64,000 nt of DNA from Tropicimonas sediminicola (GCF_900188335.1 NZ_FZOY01000007.1:62001-126000); one strand, 5' to 3'. Shown: positions 53,473 through 63,797, counted from the stretch's first letter. The notes: a model not told the origin generated them from the sequence alone. Made by a program: numbers and translations.

Positions 53473-54783
53473 ATGGCACGTTCAGGCTTTCTCGGAGATC
53501 TGCTGACCAATCTCTACGGTCGCGGCAAATGGAGCGAAGGGGCGATTGAGCGGCGGCCGATCGAGGATCTCTGCCTGGCACTGCTCTCTGCGGCGGGCGA
53601 GGTTTCGGGACTCAAGCTGGCCTCCGCGATCTTCCGGCGCTATCGCGGCATGAGCCCGGAGGAGAAGCTCGCCTTCTTCACCTTCCTCAACGAGCGGCTG
53701 GACGTGGACGCCGCCGAAGTCGCGGGCCTTGCGCAGGCCTACGCGGAAGCGCGGACCACCGAGAATTTCGCAGCCCTCGTGCGGGCCGCCGAACCGGGCC
53801 GGCAGGAGCTGTTCCGCCGTCTGCACCAGGCGCCCGGCGCCACCGCCGAACTGGTGGCCGCTCGGGTGGACCTGCTCGGCATGCTGGAAGAGCACCCCGA
53901 ATTGAAGCGCACCGACATGGATTTCGTTCACCTGCTGCGGAGCTGGTTCAACCGTGGGTTCCTGCGCATCGAGCAGATCGACTGGAACACCTCGGCTACC
54001 TTGCTGGAGAAGATCGTGGCCTACGAGGCGGTGCACGAGATCCACGACTGGGACGACCTGCGCCGCCGCCTCCACCCGGAAGACCGGCGCTGCTTCGCCT
54101 TCTTCCACCCGACCATGCCCCACGAGCCGCTGATCTTTGTCGAGGTAGCGCTGACCCGGGGCGTGCCCGGTTCGATCCAGGCGCTGCTGGAGGAGGATCG
54201 CGAGGTCATCTCGCCCTCCGGCGCCAATACAGCCGTCTTCTACTCCATCTCCAACTGCCAGAAGGGGTTGAAGGGCGTCTCCTTCGGCAACTTCCTCATC
54301 AAGCAGGTGGTGGAGGAGCTGTCGCTGGCCCTGCCGAAGCTCGACACCTTTGTCACGCTGTCGCCGATCCCCGGGCTCAACCGCTGGCTCAAGACCCTGC
54401 CCGACGACCGACGCGCCACCCGCCTGCTGGCCGGCAAGGCCACGGAGGTCGAGGCCGAGGCGATGGCCGCCCGCTACCTGCTGGAAGCCCGGCGCCCCGA
54501 TGGCTATCCGCGCGATCCGGTCGCACGGTTCCACCTGGGCAATGGCGCGATGGTGCACGACGTCCACGCCGGCGCCGACACCAGCGAAAACGGCATGGGG
54601 CAATCCTGCGGCCTGATGGTCAACTACCTCTACGAGAGCGGGCAGACCGAGCGCCGGCACGAGAGTTTCACCGCCGAGAAGAAGATCGCCTCCAGCCGCA
54701 GCGTTCGCGCCAAGGCACGGTCCGAGAAGGGCAGCGGCGCGGCCCCGACAGCGGCCCCGCCCACCCCCGAACCCGCGAACTGA
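53473..54783 (+). CDS. Malonyl-CoA decarboxylase
   Basis: 436 residues. An N-terminal helical domain (about 1-170) and a C-terminal GNAT-like catalytic domain: HPTMPHEPLIFVEVALT, YSISNCQKGLKGVSFGNFLIK, TLSPIPGLNRWLKTL with the catalytic Ser, and RFHLGNGAMVHDVH with the catalytic His. It converts malonyl-CoA to acetyl-CoA and CO2. The last 35 residues are Ala/Pro-rich and probably disordered. Co-directional with lrp, 132 bases away. Malonate-uptake genes are not visible. Confidence 0.95.
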   Translation: MARSGFLGDLLTNLYGRGKWSEGAIERRPIEDLCLALLSAAGEVSGLKLASAIFRRYRGMSPEEKLAFFTFLNERLDVDAAEVAGLAQAYAEARTTENFAALVRAAEPGRQELFRRLHQAPGATAELVAARVDLLGMLEEHPELKRTDMDFVHLLRSWFNRGFLRIEQIDWNTSATLLEKIVAYEAVHEIHDWDDLRRRLHPEDRRCFAFFHPTMPHEPLIFVEVALTRGVPGSIQALLEEDREVISPSGANTAVFYSISNCQKGLKGVSFGNFLIKQVVEELSLALPKLDTFVTLSPIPGLNRWLKTLPDDRRATRLLAGKATEVEAEAMAARYLLEARRPDGYPRDPVARFHLGNGAMVHDVHAGADTSENGMGQSCGLMVNYLYESGQTERRHESFTAEKKIASSRSVRAKARSEKGSGAAPTAAPPTPEPAN

Positions 54784-54798
54784 TCCGCTCCGCGCGGC

Positions 54799-57111
54799 TC
54801 AGATGATCTCGAAATCCGACGACCCCAGGCCGAGACCCGGGTCGAGCAGGGCAATCTGCACGCGTGCCGCAGCCCCGGTGCCGTCCGCGTCGTAGAAGAG
54901 CTTGCCGTTGCTGTTGGAATACATCAGCCGATGGTCGGCGGTGGTGGCATTTCCGCCCGTTGTGAACTGGTTCTGAACAAGCAGGCCATTCGCACGGGCG
55001 TCGAGACCGGCCATGTGGGCGCTGTCCAGCAGGATCATGTCCGTGCCGGTCTCGAAATCGGTGATCACGTCGACCTTCGACGTCTGCGCCAGGACGAACT
55101 CGTCGGCACCCTTGCCGCCGGTCAGCGTATCGCCGCCGGAGCCGCCGCTCAGCCTGTCGTTGCCCTCTCCGCCGTCGAGCGTGTCGTCGCCCGCCCCGCC
55201 CTTCAGGTCGTCGCTGCCGTTGCCGCCGGAGAGCGTGTCGTGGCTGCTCCCACCAAGGAGAATGTCGGCGCTGCCGCCCCCCTTGATCGTGTCCTTTCCG
55301 GCTCCGCCATCGAGGCGGTCGGCACCGTTGTCGCCGAAGATCTTGTCGTTCCCGGCCTCGCCGAAGATCCGGTCCGCGCCTGACTTGCCGCGAAGCACGT
55401 CGTTCGCGCCGCCGCCGCGCAGAGTGTCGCCCCCGCCGCCGCCCGAGACGGTGTCCTTCGCCGCTCCGGTGCTGATGATGTCTGCGCCGGCGCCCCCGTC
55501 GACCTTCATCGCCACCGAAGCGCCCGCGCCGGACAGGATGTCGTTGCCGCCCCCCGCGTCGATCACCAGCCTTTCGATCGAGGCCGCGTCGATCGTGAAA
55601 CGGTCCAGATTACTGCGGGCGAGGTCGAAGCCCGTGCCCTCGTCCGTCACGGTGACGGTATCGGCGGATGTCGCGTGGAGCGCGACGTGCAGCGTGTCAT
55701 AGCCGTCGCCGCCAAGGACCTTGTCGGAGCCATCGCCATTGGCCCAGGTGAAGCTGTCGTTGCCTGCGCCGCCCTGCAGGTTGTCCGCGCCGCCGTTTCC
55801 CTGAAGCACATCCGCGCCACCGTTGCCGCGCAGGGTGTCGGCGTGATCGCTGCCGATCAGGGTCTCGCCGGCATGGTCGCCGATCACCGTCCCGCCGGCC
55901 GGTCGCGCGGTGAGCACACCGCCGTCGCCGACAAAGATCCGCCCCGCGCCGGCGGTGTCGGCGGCCTCGATGCTGCTCCCGCGGGGATCCCAGATCTCGA
56001 CGAACACCTCGCCGTCCCGCAACCAGGTCACCAGAAGACGCCCGTCTCCGGTGACGCCGACACCGGGGGAACGCTCGTCACCATCAGAGGTGATCTGGAA
56101 GATGCTGCCTTCCATGGTGCCGTCCGCGGCATACTTGGCACCTTCCAGAGTGCCCTCGGTGTCATTGTCCCAGAGGATGAAGAACCCGCCATCCGGCGTC
56201 GCGACGATCTGCGGCTCGTTCTCGTCGTCATCCGTCGCCGCCGCTTCCCGGCGCAGTGCGCCCACGGCGGTTCCGGCGGAGGTGTAGATACTGAACAGCA
56301 CGTCGCCCGGCGTGGAACCATCCCGCCAGGTCGCGACGAAGTTGCCATTCGCCAGCGCGGCGACCTTCGGATCATAGGCCGGCCTATTAGCTCCCCCGCC
56401 GTTGTCGAGCTGCCCGGCCGCAACCTCCACTCCGGAACTGGTCGCGATGCGGAACTCAACCCCGATCAGCGTTCCATCAGCCTCCTCAAAGACAGAGACC
56501 ATGTTGCCATTGGCGAGCACCGCGACCTCGGCATCGAAGTCTTTCTCCCCGTCCTTGCGGCCTGCCTCGAACTCGGGAGTCACGATGGTGCCCGAGCCAT
56601 CCAGCCGAACGCCGCTGATGTCATGATCCGGACTGACGTAGTCCGTGAAGGTGACGTAGGAGCTGTCATCCGTGGCATCGACGCTGATCTGCGGGTTCAG
56701 AAAGGCCGTGGTGCTCTCGCTCTCCGTCACGATCTTCCTGGAAGCGGTCAGGCGTCCGTCGGCATCGAAACGCTCCCAGATCACCGTGTCGGTGCTGCGA
56801 TCGTTCTCCACGTAGACCAGCATGAACCCGCCGTCGCTTGTGGCGGCGATGTCGAAGTCGTCCTCGTCGTGCCCGGTGCTGGTCTGGTTGAGGCGCAAGG
56901 GTTGCGTCACCGCTTTGCCCCGAGCGTCGTAGATCCTGCCGACGATGTCGCTGCCGGCTTCGGCGGCGACCGTGCCGTCGTAGGCTTCCGTCCAGGCGAC
57001 AAGGAAATTGCCATTGGCCAACCCGATCACCTGCGGGTCGGTCTGGGTCCCGGCAGCGGCGGTGCCGGTGTTGACCTGGAATTCGCTTTTCCAGAGGGCG
57101 GGAGCAGGCAT
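54799..57111 (-). CDS. RTX calcium-binding protein with N-terminal beta-propeller-like repeats
   Basis: 770 residues, no signal peptide. Residues 1-400 hold repeats of about 50-60 residues with LANGNFLVAWTEAYDG, SDGGFMLVYVEND, LANGNMVSVFEEADG, LANGNFVATWRDGS and PDGGFFILWDND: a six- or seven-bladed propeller pattern. About 430-690 are RTX nonapeptides, then a C-terminal secretion-type end (SSDFEII). Exported by type I secretion (family knowledge). It shares only the RTX part with the protein at 46864. It converges on the malonyl-CoA decarboxylase gene. The next gene upstream is divergent, with a 264-base gap. Confidence 0.88.
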   Translation of the reverse strand: MPAPALWKSEFQVNTGTAAAGTQTDPQVIGLANGNFLVAWTEAYDGTVAAEAGSDIVGRIYDARGKAVTQPLRLNQTSTGHDEDDFDIAATSDGGFMLVYVENDRSTDTVIWERFDADGRLTASRKIVTESESTTAFLNPQISVDATDDSSYVTFTDYVSPDHDISGVRLDGSGTIVTPEFEAGRKDGEKDFDAEVAVLANGNMVSVFEEADGTLIGVEFRIATSSGVEVAAGQLDNGGGANRPAYDPKVAALANGNFVATWRDGSTPGDVLFSIYTSAGTAVGALRREAAATDDDENEPQIVATPDGGFFILWDNDTEGTLEGAKYAADGTMEGSIFQITSDGDERSPGVGVTGDGRLLVTWLRDGEVFVEIWDPRGSSIEAADTAGAGRIFVGDGGVLTARPAGGTVIGDHAGETLIGSDHADTLRGNGGADVLQGNGGADNLQGGAGNDSFTWANGDGSDKVLGGDGYDTLHVALHATSADTVTVTDEGTGFDLARSNLDRFTIDAASIERLVIDAGGGNDILSGAGASVAMKVDGGAGADIISTGAAKDTVSGGGGGDTLRGGGANDVLRGKSGADRIFGEAGNDKIFGDNGADRLDGGAGKDTIKGGGSADILLGGSSHDTLSGGNGSDDLKGGAGDDTLDGGEGNDRLSGGSGGDTLTGGKGADEFVLAQTSKVDVITDFETGTDMILLDSAHMAGLDARANGLLVQNQFTTGGNATTADHRLMYSNSNGKLFYDADGTGAAARVQIALLDPGLGLGSSDFEII

Positions 57112-57375
57112 GTTTTCCTCCGTCAGGACCTGAAACCGTGACGGAGCGCCGGCCGTCCAAAGCCGCTGGCCAGGGCCGCCCGGTCACGACGGGGACGATG
57201 GCGATCAATCTTGGCAAAGACATGGCGAATGCCGCGCAGTCCCCGAGGCCGCGCCGCATCGGCACAACTGCGGCATCGGGTACCGGCCCTGCTTGCGGCC
57301 GCATGGCCGGTTGAAATCGTGCAGACCCGGTCTAACCTGACCGCAATTCCAACGTTCTGAACGGATCCCGGCCCC

Positions 57376-58218
57376 ATGCGACTGCTCAAGGAACCTCTGG
57401 TGCACTTCCTTCTGCTCGGAGCCGGGCTCTTTGCCTGGTACTCAATCCGGGCGCCAGAAGTGCCAGCGGAGGACGCGGGCCCGGAGATCGTCATCGACGC
57501 ACAGGATGTCGACAGGCTGATCGTGCAATACCGCGCGACCTGGCGCCGACCGCCGACGACCAACGAGCTCGAAGCGATGATCGATGGCCTGGCGCGCGAG
57601 GAAGTCCTGGTGCGCGAGGCAAAGGCGATGGGGCTCGATGTGGGTGACAGCGTGATCCGCGGCCGTCTGACTCAGAAGATGGACTTCCTGACGACCTCGG
57701 TTGCCCAGTCGATGGAGCCCGAGGTCGGAGTTCTGCAAGAGCACCTCGAGGCCAATGCCGACCGCTTCCGCACGGACGGGCGGATTGGCTTCGAGCAGAT
57801 CTACCTCGGCACAGCGCCCGACGAGGCCGCCACCGAGCAGGTCCTCGCGGAGCTGGAGTCAGGCGCAGCCCCGGACACCCTCGGCCAGCGGACCCTGCTG
57901 CCCCAGGACGTGCCCCCAAGCGCGCGCACCGCGATCGACGCGACCTTTGGCAGCACGTTCTTCGAACAGCTTCAGGCACTGCCGGACGGGGCATGGCAGG
58001 GGCCGGTGATCTCCGGCTACGGCGCGCATCTCGTCCGTGTGACGGCGCGTGAGGAGGCAAGGCTGCCCGAGCTGGACGAAATCCGCGACGCCGTGCTCTT
58101 CGACTGGCGGCGCGAGATGTCCGAGACCCTCACCGAGGCGCAGTTCGAGCAACTCTCGGCGCAGTACACGATCACGCGCCCGGACCTGTCTGACTGGGCC
58201 GACAAGGTCCTGCAATGA
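57376..58218 (+). CDS. Membrane-anchored parvulin-type peptidyl-prolyl isomerase
   Basis: 280 residues. A hydrophobic anchor (VHFLLLGAGLFAWYSI) starts at about residue 9, then a SurA/PpiC-like helical N-domain (MIDGLAREEVLVREA, SVIRGRLTQKMDFL) and a parvulin domain (IGFEQIYLG ... PDGAWQGPVISGYGAHLVRV). It faces the periplasm and helps fold exported proteins. Its stop overlaps the start of the HupE/UreJ gene by 4 bases, so it is coupled to it. It may help assemble the HupE-like membrane protein or the DUF3604 protein (inference). Confidence 0.85.
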   Translation: MRLLKEPLVHFLLLGAGLFAWYSIRAPEVPAEDAGPEIVIDAQDVDRLIVQYRATWRRPPTTNELEAMIDGLAREEVLVREAKAMGLDVGDSVIRGRLTQKMDFLTTSVAQSMEPEVGVLQEHLEANADRFRTDGRIGFEQIYLGTAPDEAATEQVLAELESGAAPDTLGQRTLLPQDVPPSARTAIDATFGSTFFEQLQALPDGAWQGPVISGYGAHLVRVTAREEARLPELDEIRDAVLFDWRREMSETLTEAQFEQLSAQYTITRPDLSDWADKVLQ

Positions 58219-59228
58219 GTATCCTGCGCCAGATCTGCCTCGCCCTGGCGCTGCTGTTCGCGTCGATGGGCTCGGCCCAGGCCCATGCGCTGGAGCCCGG
58301 GTTCCTGGAGCTGCGCCAGATCGCGCCGGAGAGCTTCCGGGTCTTCTGGCGCAAGCCCGACGTGAACGGCGCGCCGATGGCCATCGACGCCGTGCTGCCC
58401 GAAACCTGCACGCCGACGCGGGGCAATGACCCGCAGTTCGATGGCGCGGCCTGGGTGTCGGCCTGGGTGGCGGAATGCCCCGGCGGGGTCAGCGGCGGGC
58501 GACTTTGGATCGAGGGGCTGGAAAGCCAGCGGACCGACGTGTTGCTCAGCCTGCAGCTTCTGGACGCGTCCGGCACCACGCACCGGCTCACCCCGGAGGC
58601 AACAGGCTATGACATCCCGGAGGAGCTGTCGACCTGGGGGGTCTTTACCAGCTACTTCCAGCTCGGGTTCTCGCACATCCTCGAAGGTCTCGACCATCTG
58701 CTCTTCGTCTTCGCTCTGCTCGTCCTGATCCGCGATCCCTGGCGATTGCTGGGCGCCATCACAGCATTCACCGTCGCGCACTCGATCACGCTGGCGCTGG
58801 CGAGCCTCGGGTTCCTCTCTGTGCCCGGACCGCCCGTCGAGGCGACCATCGCGCTCTCCATCGTCTTTCTTGCGGTCGAGATACTGAAGCGTGAGCAGGG
58901 CGCCGAGCGCATGAGCGAACGCTACCCCTGGGTGGTCTCCTTCACCTTCGGACTGCTGCACGGGCTCGGCTTCGCCGGGGCGTTGAACGAGATCGGGCTG
59001 CCCGAGGGCGACATTCCCGCGGCGCTCCTGGCCTTCAACCTCGGGGTGGAAGCAGGCCAGGTCGCTTTCGTCGCTGTCATCCTGATGGCGCTCATGTTTC
59101 TGCGGATGGCGCTGCCGCGTCTGCGGGAAGCTGCCCGCGCCCCGCATTCCGTCACCACGAATGTCATGGGCTATGCAATCGGCTGCGTGGCCACGATCTG
59201 GCTCGCGCAGCGGGTCGCGGCGTTCTGA
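58215..59228 (+). CDS. HupE/UreJ family membrane protein
   Basis: 337 residues. A signal peptide (ends AQA, mature HALEPG), a periplasmic beta domain (about 25-135), then six or seven helices of HupE type: LGFSHILEGLDHLLFVFALL with His residues, FTVAHSITLALASLGFL, and FGLLHGLGFAGAL. Conserved His in these helices resemble metal-permease sites of UreJ/HupE (nickel). No urease or hydrogenase genes are visible, so nickel transport is only a family hint. It is coupled to the parvulin gene and convergent with DUF3604. Confidence 0.88.
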   Translation: MSILRQICLALALLFASMGSAQAHALEPGFLELRQIAPESFRVFWRKPDVNGAPMAIDAVLPETCTPTRGNDPQFDGAAWVSAWVAECPGGVSGGRLWIEGLESQRTDVLLSLQLLDASGTTHRLTPEATGYDIPEELSTWGVFTSYFQLGFSHILEGLDHLLFVFALLVLIRDPWRLLGAITAFTVAHSITLALASLGFLSVPGPPVEATIALSIVFLAVEILKREQGAERMSERYPWVVSFTFGLLHGLGFAGALNEIGLPEGDIPAALLAFNLGVEAGQVAFVAVILMALMFLRMALPRLREAARAPHSVTTNVMGYAIGCVATIWLAQRVAAF

Positions 59229-59238
59229 TCCACGCAAA

Positions 59239-59262
59239 AGGGCGCCCGAAGCCGGGCGCCCT
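59239..59262 (-). terminator. Terminator of the DUF3604 gene
   Basis: AGGGCGCCCG-AAGC-CGGGCGCCCT, a 10-bp stem; on the minus strand it is followed by TTTT, 20 bases after the DUF3604 stop. It probably also stops the convergent HupE unit. Confidence 0.85.
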
Positions 59263-59282
59263 GATGCTCAAGCAGCGAGGGC

Positions 59283-61208
59283 TCAGCCCTCGGGCGTGAA
59301 CCAGATCGGCGAGGTATAGGCGCGCTCCTGATGCACGGCCTCGGCCCCTTCCGGAAGATCCACGCCGAACCGCACGGCGTCATAGACCACCCAGCGGGGC
59401 GTCGGGATTTCCAGGACACGGGCGTAGTAGAACGCCTTTTGCGCCGGGTCGAATTCCGGGTCGGTCCAGATCGCCGCCAGCTCCGCCGCACCGATGGTGT
59501 TGCTGTAGCCGGCCGCCTCCAGGTCGACCGTATTGCCGACCTCGGGCAGCTTCCCGTCCTCGCCCGGTGTGCGATCGCCGGACCAGGCGACGTCGTAGAC
59601 CTTCTCGTTCAGGTTGCCCTCGGCATCCATCCAGCCCTTGACGATCTGGATCCGGTCGAGGTTCGCCCCGATCGGGTCCCGCAGCGCATAGGCCATGAAC
59701 GTCGGGGCCGTCGCCCCATCTGGCGCGGTCCGCAGGTCGCCGCCCATCGGCACCCCGCGCCCATAGCCGGCAAAGGCCGGCTGGCGTGAACGCAGATCGG
59801 ATTCGCTGAAGTCCCATCCGCCGAAGAATCGCACCATCATCCGCGGGCCGGTGGTGGCATAGGTCTCGCGCCGCTTCATGGCATCCCAGAGCGCGTGGCG
59901 GGTGTTTTCCTCCGCCCAGACCCCGGTGTAGCCGGACGCCACCAGCTGGTATCCCTCGAAAGCGCCGATCTCGGTCTTGGTGAAAGGGTGCATCATCCGC
60001 TTAGGCGAGGGTTCGGCATTGGTGGCCTTGCCGAAGTAGTTGTCGGAATCGGCCGTCGCCAGCGATGTGTGGCTGTCGGTCGAGCCCACGGCACCGAACT
60101 TGTAGGGGTTGATGCCGAGCTTGGTTTCGAGCGCCATACCCTGCTTCAGCGCTTCGCGAGCGTATTCGCCCTTGAGCATCTCCGGCGTCTTGGCCTCGGT
60201 CAGGTCCAGATTGCCCGCGTCCCAGGTCTCGTAATCGGCGAACTCGTCGTCGGGGCTCAGCGCGGGGTGCGTCTCGCCGTCGCCCTTGATCTGGGTGTAC
60301 TCGTAGAGCGGCTCCCATCTCGCGCGGAGGTTGACGTAGTTCTCGTCGATCGGCGCGCCGGTGTACTGCTGTTCGGTCGGGAACATCAGCCCGTTGGACA
60401 GGTTTCCGTTGTGCGCGAGCGCAAAGGCCCTGCCGCCGGTCTTGTCCTCGTAGGTCTGCAGCCAGGCATAGAGATCGAGCGGGTCGGTGGAGCCGACCGG
60501 CGGTTGCGTCACCATGGGCTCGACCATCAGCGCCCGGTCCCCATTGTCACGCATGACCACGTTACGGTGCAGGTTGTTGCCCTTGACGAGCGAGGTCCAC
60601 TCGAAGCCGATGAAGGCGGTGAAGGTGCCGGGGTCGTTGTATTCCTCGGCCTTCTGGACGACGGTCTCCCAGATCGAGGCGTAGATCGTGGAGCCGGGCG
60701 AGTATTGCGCCATCAGGTCCGGGTCGATCTGGCCCTGCGAGAAGGTGGTGATCAGGTCGAGCGCTGCCGCAGCGCTCGCCTCGCCGCCCTCGGCCAGCCC
60801 CTCGGCCCAACGGCGGGACTGCTCGAACTCCATGACGTTGGGCTTCTGGTCCTTCATGTCGAAGATCAGGCCCATGCCGTCGGAATGGTCGGTCAGAACC
60901 AGCCAGTCGAGCGGACGGGCAAGCTTCACCGGCTGGCCGGTGGCGGCCGTGACCTGCTCGCCGCGCGCGAAGCGATAGGCGGTGTCGTGCCCGGTCGTGT
61001 TGCCGAACAGGCCGGCATCCATCGAATAGCCCGTGTGCAGGTGGGTATCCCCCCAGAATACCCGGCTGGGAAAGGCGCGCTCAGCATAGGGCGAATAGAC
61101 CTTGCCGGGGTAAAGCCCCTCGAGCGAATCCTCTGATGGAATGAATTGGGCGGTCGCTGGCAACGCAGTCAGGGCCAGACATACCGCGGCAGATGCGCGA
61201 AGAAACAT
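59283..61208 (-). CDS. DUF3604 protein, exported PHP-like metal hydrolase
   Basis: 641 residues. A signal peptide ([19 protein letters not shown]) precedes [28 protein letters not shown] and [17 protein letters not shown], three His/Asp clusters that build a PHP-type multimetal site. Function in the family is unproven; it may cleave a phosphoester or sulfate ester in the periplasm. It is convergent with the parvulin-HupE pair, with which it forms a locus I recall as recurrent in marine bacteria. It has its own terminator. Confidence 0.88.
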   Translation of the reverse strand: MFLRASAAVCLALTALPATAQFIPSEDSLEGLYPGKVYSPYAERAFPSRVFWGDTHLHTGYSMDAGLFGNTTGHDTAYRFARGEQVTAATGQPVKLARPLDWLVLTDHSDGMGLIFDMKDQKPNVMEFEQSRRWAEGLAEGGEASAAAALDLITTFSQGQIDPDLMAQYSPGSTIYASIWETVVQKAEEYNDPGTFTAFIGFEWTSLVKGNNLHRNVVMRDNGDRALMVEPMVTQPPVGSTDPLDLYAWLQTYEDKTGGRAFALAHNGNLSNGLMFPTEQQYTGAPIDENYVNLRARWEPLYEYTQIKGDGETHPALSPDDEFADYETWDAGNLDLTEAKTPEMLKGEYAREALKQGMALETKLGINPYKFGAVGSTDSHTSLATADSDNYFGKATNAEPSPKRMMHPFTKTEIGAFEGYQLVASGYTGVWAEENTRHALWDAMKRRETYATTGPRMMVRFFGGWDFSESDLRSRQPAFAGYGRGVPMGGDLRTAPDGATAPTFMAYALRDPIGANLDRIQIVKGWMDAEGNLNEKVYDVAWSGDRTPGEDGKLPEVGNTVDLEAAGYSNTIGAAELAAIWTDPEFDPAQKAFYYARVLEIPTPRWVVYDAVRFGVDLPEGAEAVHQERAYTSPIWFTPEG

Positions 61209-61360
61209 GAACTCCTCCCGATTAGCTCACTTTCAAGCAACGGGGGCAAACGGCGCCGGCCCCCGGAGCCGCCGGCAGACTATCACGGAATCATGAATAT
61301 GTCGGCCCCGCTGACCGGGACCGACCGTCGCGCCCCTGCGCGGAAGCCGAATGATCGGGA

Positions 61361-62530
61361 TCAGCCGAGGTGGCTGGCCACGGCGCGCGCGATCACGCGC
61401 TCCTCGTCGGTCTGGACCACCAGCACCTTGACCGGGCCGGTGCCGATGCTCTCGGTCCCCCGGGCCTGGTTCGCGTCGGCGTCGATGGTCACGCCGAGGA
61501 ACTCAAGCCCCTCGCATACGCGCTCGCGGATCTGCCAGGCGTTCTCGCCAATGCCGCCGGTAAAGACCAGCGCATCGATGCCGCCGCCCATGGCGGCAAG
61601 GGCGCCGATCTCGCGCTTCACGCGGGCGACGAAATAATCCACCGCCTCCTTTGCGCTCTCGGCGTCGGATTCCAGCAGCGTCCGCATGTCGTTGGAGATA
61701 CCCGACATGCCCAGCAGGCCGGATTGCTTGTAGATCAGGTCCGAGATGTCCTTGCTCGCCATCCCGTGGTTGTCCATCAGGTAGAGGATCACCGACGGGT
61801 CGATCTGGCCGGTGCGGGTGCCCATGGGCAGGCCGTCGACCGCCGAGAAGCCCATCGAGGAGGCGATGGAGCGGCGTCCCTTGACGCAGCACATCGAGGC
61901 GCCGTTGCCGAGGTGGGCGATCACCACGCGGGCGTCCTGCAGGTCCGGGTAGGTCTCCTCGACATAGCCCGAGACGTAATCGTAGCTCAGACCGTGGAAG
62001 CCGTAGCGGCGCACACCCTCCTCGAAGAACTTCCGCGGGAGCGCATAGGTGTCGTTCACGAAGGGATGGGAGCGGTGGAAGGCGGTGTCGAAACAGCCGA
62101 CCTGTATCGCATCCGGAAAGGCCTCCATGGCCGCGCGGATCCCGGCGAGGTTGTGCGGCTGGTGCAGCGGCGCCAGCGGCTCGAGCCCGGCAAGTTCCGT
62201 CAGGATCTCGTCGTTGAGCACCGCGGGGGCGAGGTGCCCGGTGCCGCCATGCACGACGCGGTGCCCGACGCCGGTGACCGCGTTGTCCCCCAGGATCGGC
62301 TGGATCGCATCGAGGATCGCCTTGAGCCCGGCCTTGTGGTCGGCCTGGCCGAGATCGGTCACGGCCTTGGTGCCGTCGTGCTTCAGGATCAGCTTCGCAT
62401 CGGGACCGAGGCCGTCAATCTGACCGACAGCGACTTCCTCCGGCTCTCCGCCACCATCGCCCTCTCCGCGCAGATAGACGGAAAACTTGATGGAACTGGA
62501 CCCGGCATTCAGGGTCAGGATTGCGGACAT
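61361..62530 (-). CDS. ackA: Acetate kinase
   Basis: 389 residues. LTLNAGSSSIKFSVY is the phosphate-binding start, GVGHRVVHGG and VRRYGFHGLSYDYV are the ASKHA signatures with the catalytic Arg and His, and FTGGIGENAWQIRERV binds ATP. It interconverts acetate + ATP and acetyl phosphate + ADP. AAAGGAGACAGCCG precedes ATG 62530; upstream in-frame sequence is not conserved. pta is not in the window. Confidence 0.96.
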   Translation of the reverse strand: MSAILTLNAGSSSIKFSVYLRGEGDGGGEPEEVAVGQIDGLGPDAKLILKHDGTKAVTDLGQADHKAGLKAILDAIQPILGDNAVTGVGHRVVHGGTGHLAPAVLNDEILTELAGLEPLAPLHQPHNLAGIRAAMEAFPDAIQVGCFDTAFHRSHPFVNDTYALPRKFFEEGVRRYGFHGLSYDYVSGYVEETYPDLQDARVVIAHLGNGASMCCVKGRRSIASSMGFSAVDGLPMGTRTGQIDPSVILYLMDNHGMASKDISDLIYKQSGLLGMSGISNDMRTLLESDAESAKEAVDYFVARVKREIGALAAMGGGIDALVFTGGIGENAWQIRERVCEGLEFLGVTIDADANQARGTESIGTGPVKVLVVQTDEERVIARAVASHLG

Positions 62531-62681
62531 CGGCTGTCTCCTTTGCGGCGGCTCGCGCGGCAAACATACCCGGCGAACACGAAAATCCTCCCCTGCCCTC
62601 CGATTACTGTGCCCCACCGTGGACGGCAACGCCGCCGGGGTCGGATCGGATGCGTTGCATCATCGCACGTGCGGCCCGCCG

Positions 62682-63797
62682 CTAGCCGGCCGTCGGGTGC
62701 TCCAGCGCGAGGTTGAGGAACTTGTTCTCGGCCGTGATCGGCCGGGACCAGAGCCGGGCGAAGGTCTGCCGCAGGTCAGCGCCGGCATGCAGGATGTCGT
62801 GCACCGCGCGGCTCACCGGCATCGCGACGCCGATCCGGTCGGCGAGGTCGATCACCGAGATCGCGTTGACCTCGCCCTCCACCACCACCGGATTGCCTTC
62901 GAACACGTTCTCCCGCGCGATCCCCTCCCCGAGCTGCACGCCGAAATGCATGTTGCGCGACGTCGTCGAGGAGCAGGTCAGCGTCAGGTCGCCGATGCCC
63001 GACAGGCCGGCGATGGTCTCGCGCCGCCCGCCAAGCGCCTCGGCCATCATTTTCATCTCGTCGATCCCCCAGGTGATGAGCGCGGCACGGGTGTTTTCGG
63101 CAAAGCCCGCGCCGGTCATCATCCCGCAGGCGATGGCGATCACGTTCTTGACCGCGCCGGCCACCTCCACGCCCACCAGATCGTCGCTCACATAGGGCCG
63201 GAAGGCGTCCGAGCCGAGCGACAGGGCCAGGCGGGAGGCCGGCGCGGCATGGGGCGCGCGCCGGTCGGCCTGCGCGAAGGGAAAGGCGAGGGTGACTGCC
63301 GTGGGATAGTTGAGCGCGGTCTCCCGCGCAAAGGTCGGCCCGGAGAGCGCGCCGATCGCGTGCCGGGGCAGTTCCTCGCTCGCCACCTCGCTCAGGAGCT
63401 TGCCGGAGCCCGTCTCGATGCCCTTGGCGCAGAGCACCACCGGCGCGGCAGGCTCGATATGCGGCGCGACCTGGCGGCAGATCTCGCGCAACGTCACCGA
63501 GGGGGTGACCAGCAGCACGCAATCGGCGCCCCTCAGCGCCTCGGCCATGTCGGACGTGGCCACGATCCCGTCCGGCAGGTGAATACCGGGCAGGTAGCGC
63601 AGGTTGACCCCGGTCTTGCTGATCGTGGCGATATCCTCGGGATTGCGTCCCCAGAGCCGGACGCGGCGCCCCGCCCGCGCGGCCACCAGCGCAAGCGCCG
63701 TGCCCCAGGCGCCGGCTCCGATCACGGCAATCGTGCCGTAGGGGCCGGTCGCGGCATCCCCTGCCGGGGTCTCGCCAGCTGCGACGCGCGATATCAT
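62682..63797 (-). CDS. gpsA: NAD(P)H-dependent glycerol-3-phosphate dehydrogenase
   Basis: 371 residues. IAVIGAGAWGTALALVAARAG is the Rossmann loop, LCAKGIETGSGKLLSEV the catalytic region with Lys, GVEVAGAVKNVIAIACGMMTG the second Lys (AVKN), and NTRAALITWGIDEM the substrate site. It reduces dihydroxyacetone phosphate to sn-glycerol-3-phosphate for phospholipid synthesis. The N-terminal ~20 residues (ISRVAAGETPAGDAATG) before the fold are an unusual extension. ATG 63797 is used with a GGAGT upstream. The longer frame to 63863 adds only charged, unconserved residues. Confidence 0.95.
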   Translation of the reverse strand: MISRVAAGETPAGDAATGPYGTIAVIGAGAWGTALALVAARAGRRVRLWGRNPEDIATISKTGVNLRYLPGIHLPDGIVATSDMAEALRGADCVLLVTPSVTLREICRQVAPHIEPAAPVVLCAKGIETGSGKLLSEVASEELPRHAIGALSGPTFARETALNYPTAVTLAFPFAQADRRAPHAAPASRLALSLGSDAFRPYVSDDLVGVEVAGAVKNVIAIACGMMTGAGFAENTRAALITWGIDEMKMMAEALGGRRETIAGLSGIGDLTLTCSSTTSRNMHFGVQLGEGIARENVFEGNPVVVEGEVNAISVIDLADRIGVAMPVSRAVHDILHAGADLRQTFARLWSRPITAENKFLNLALEHPTAG

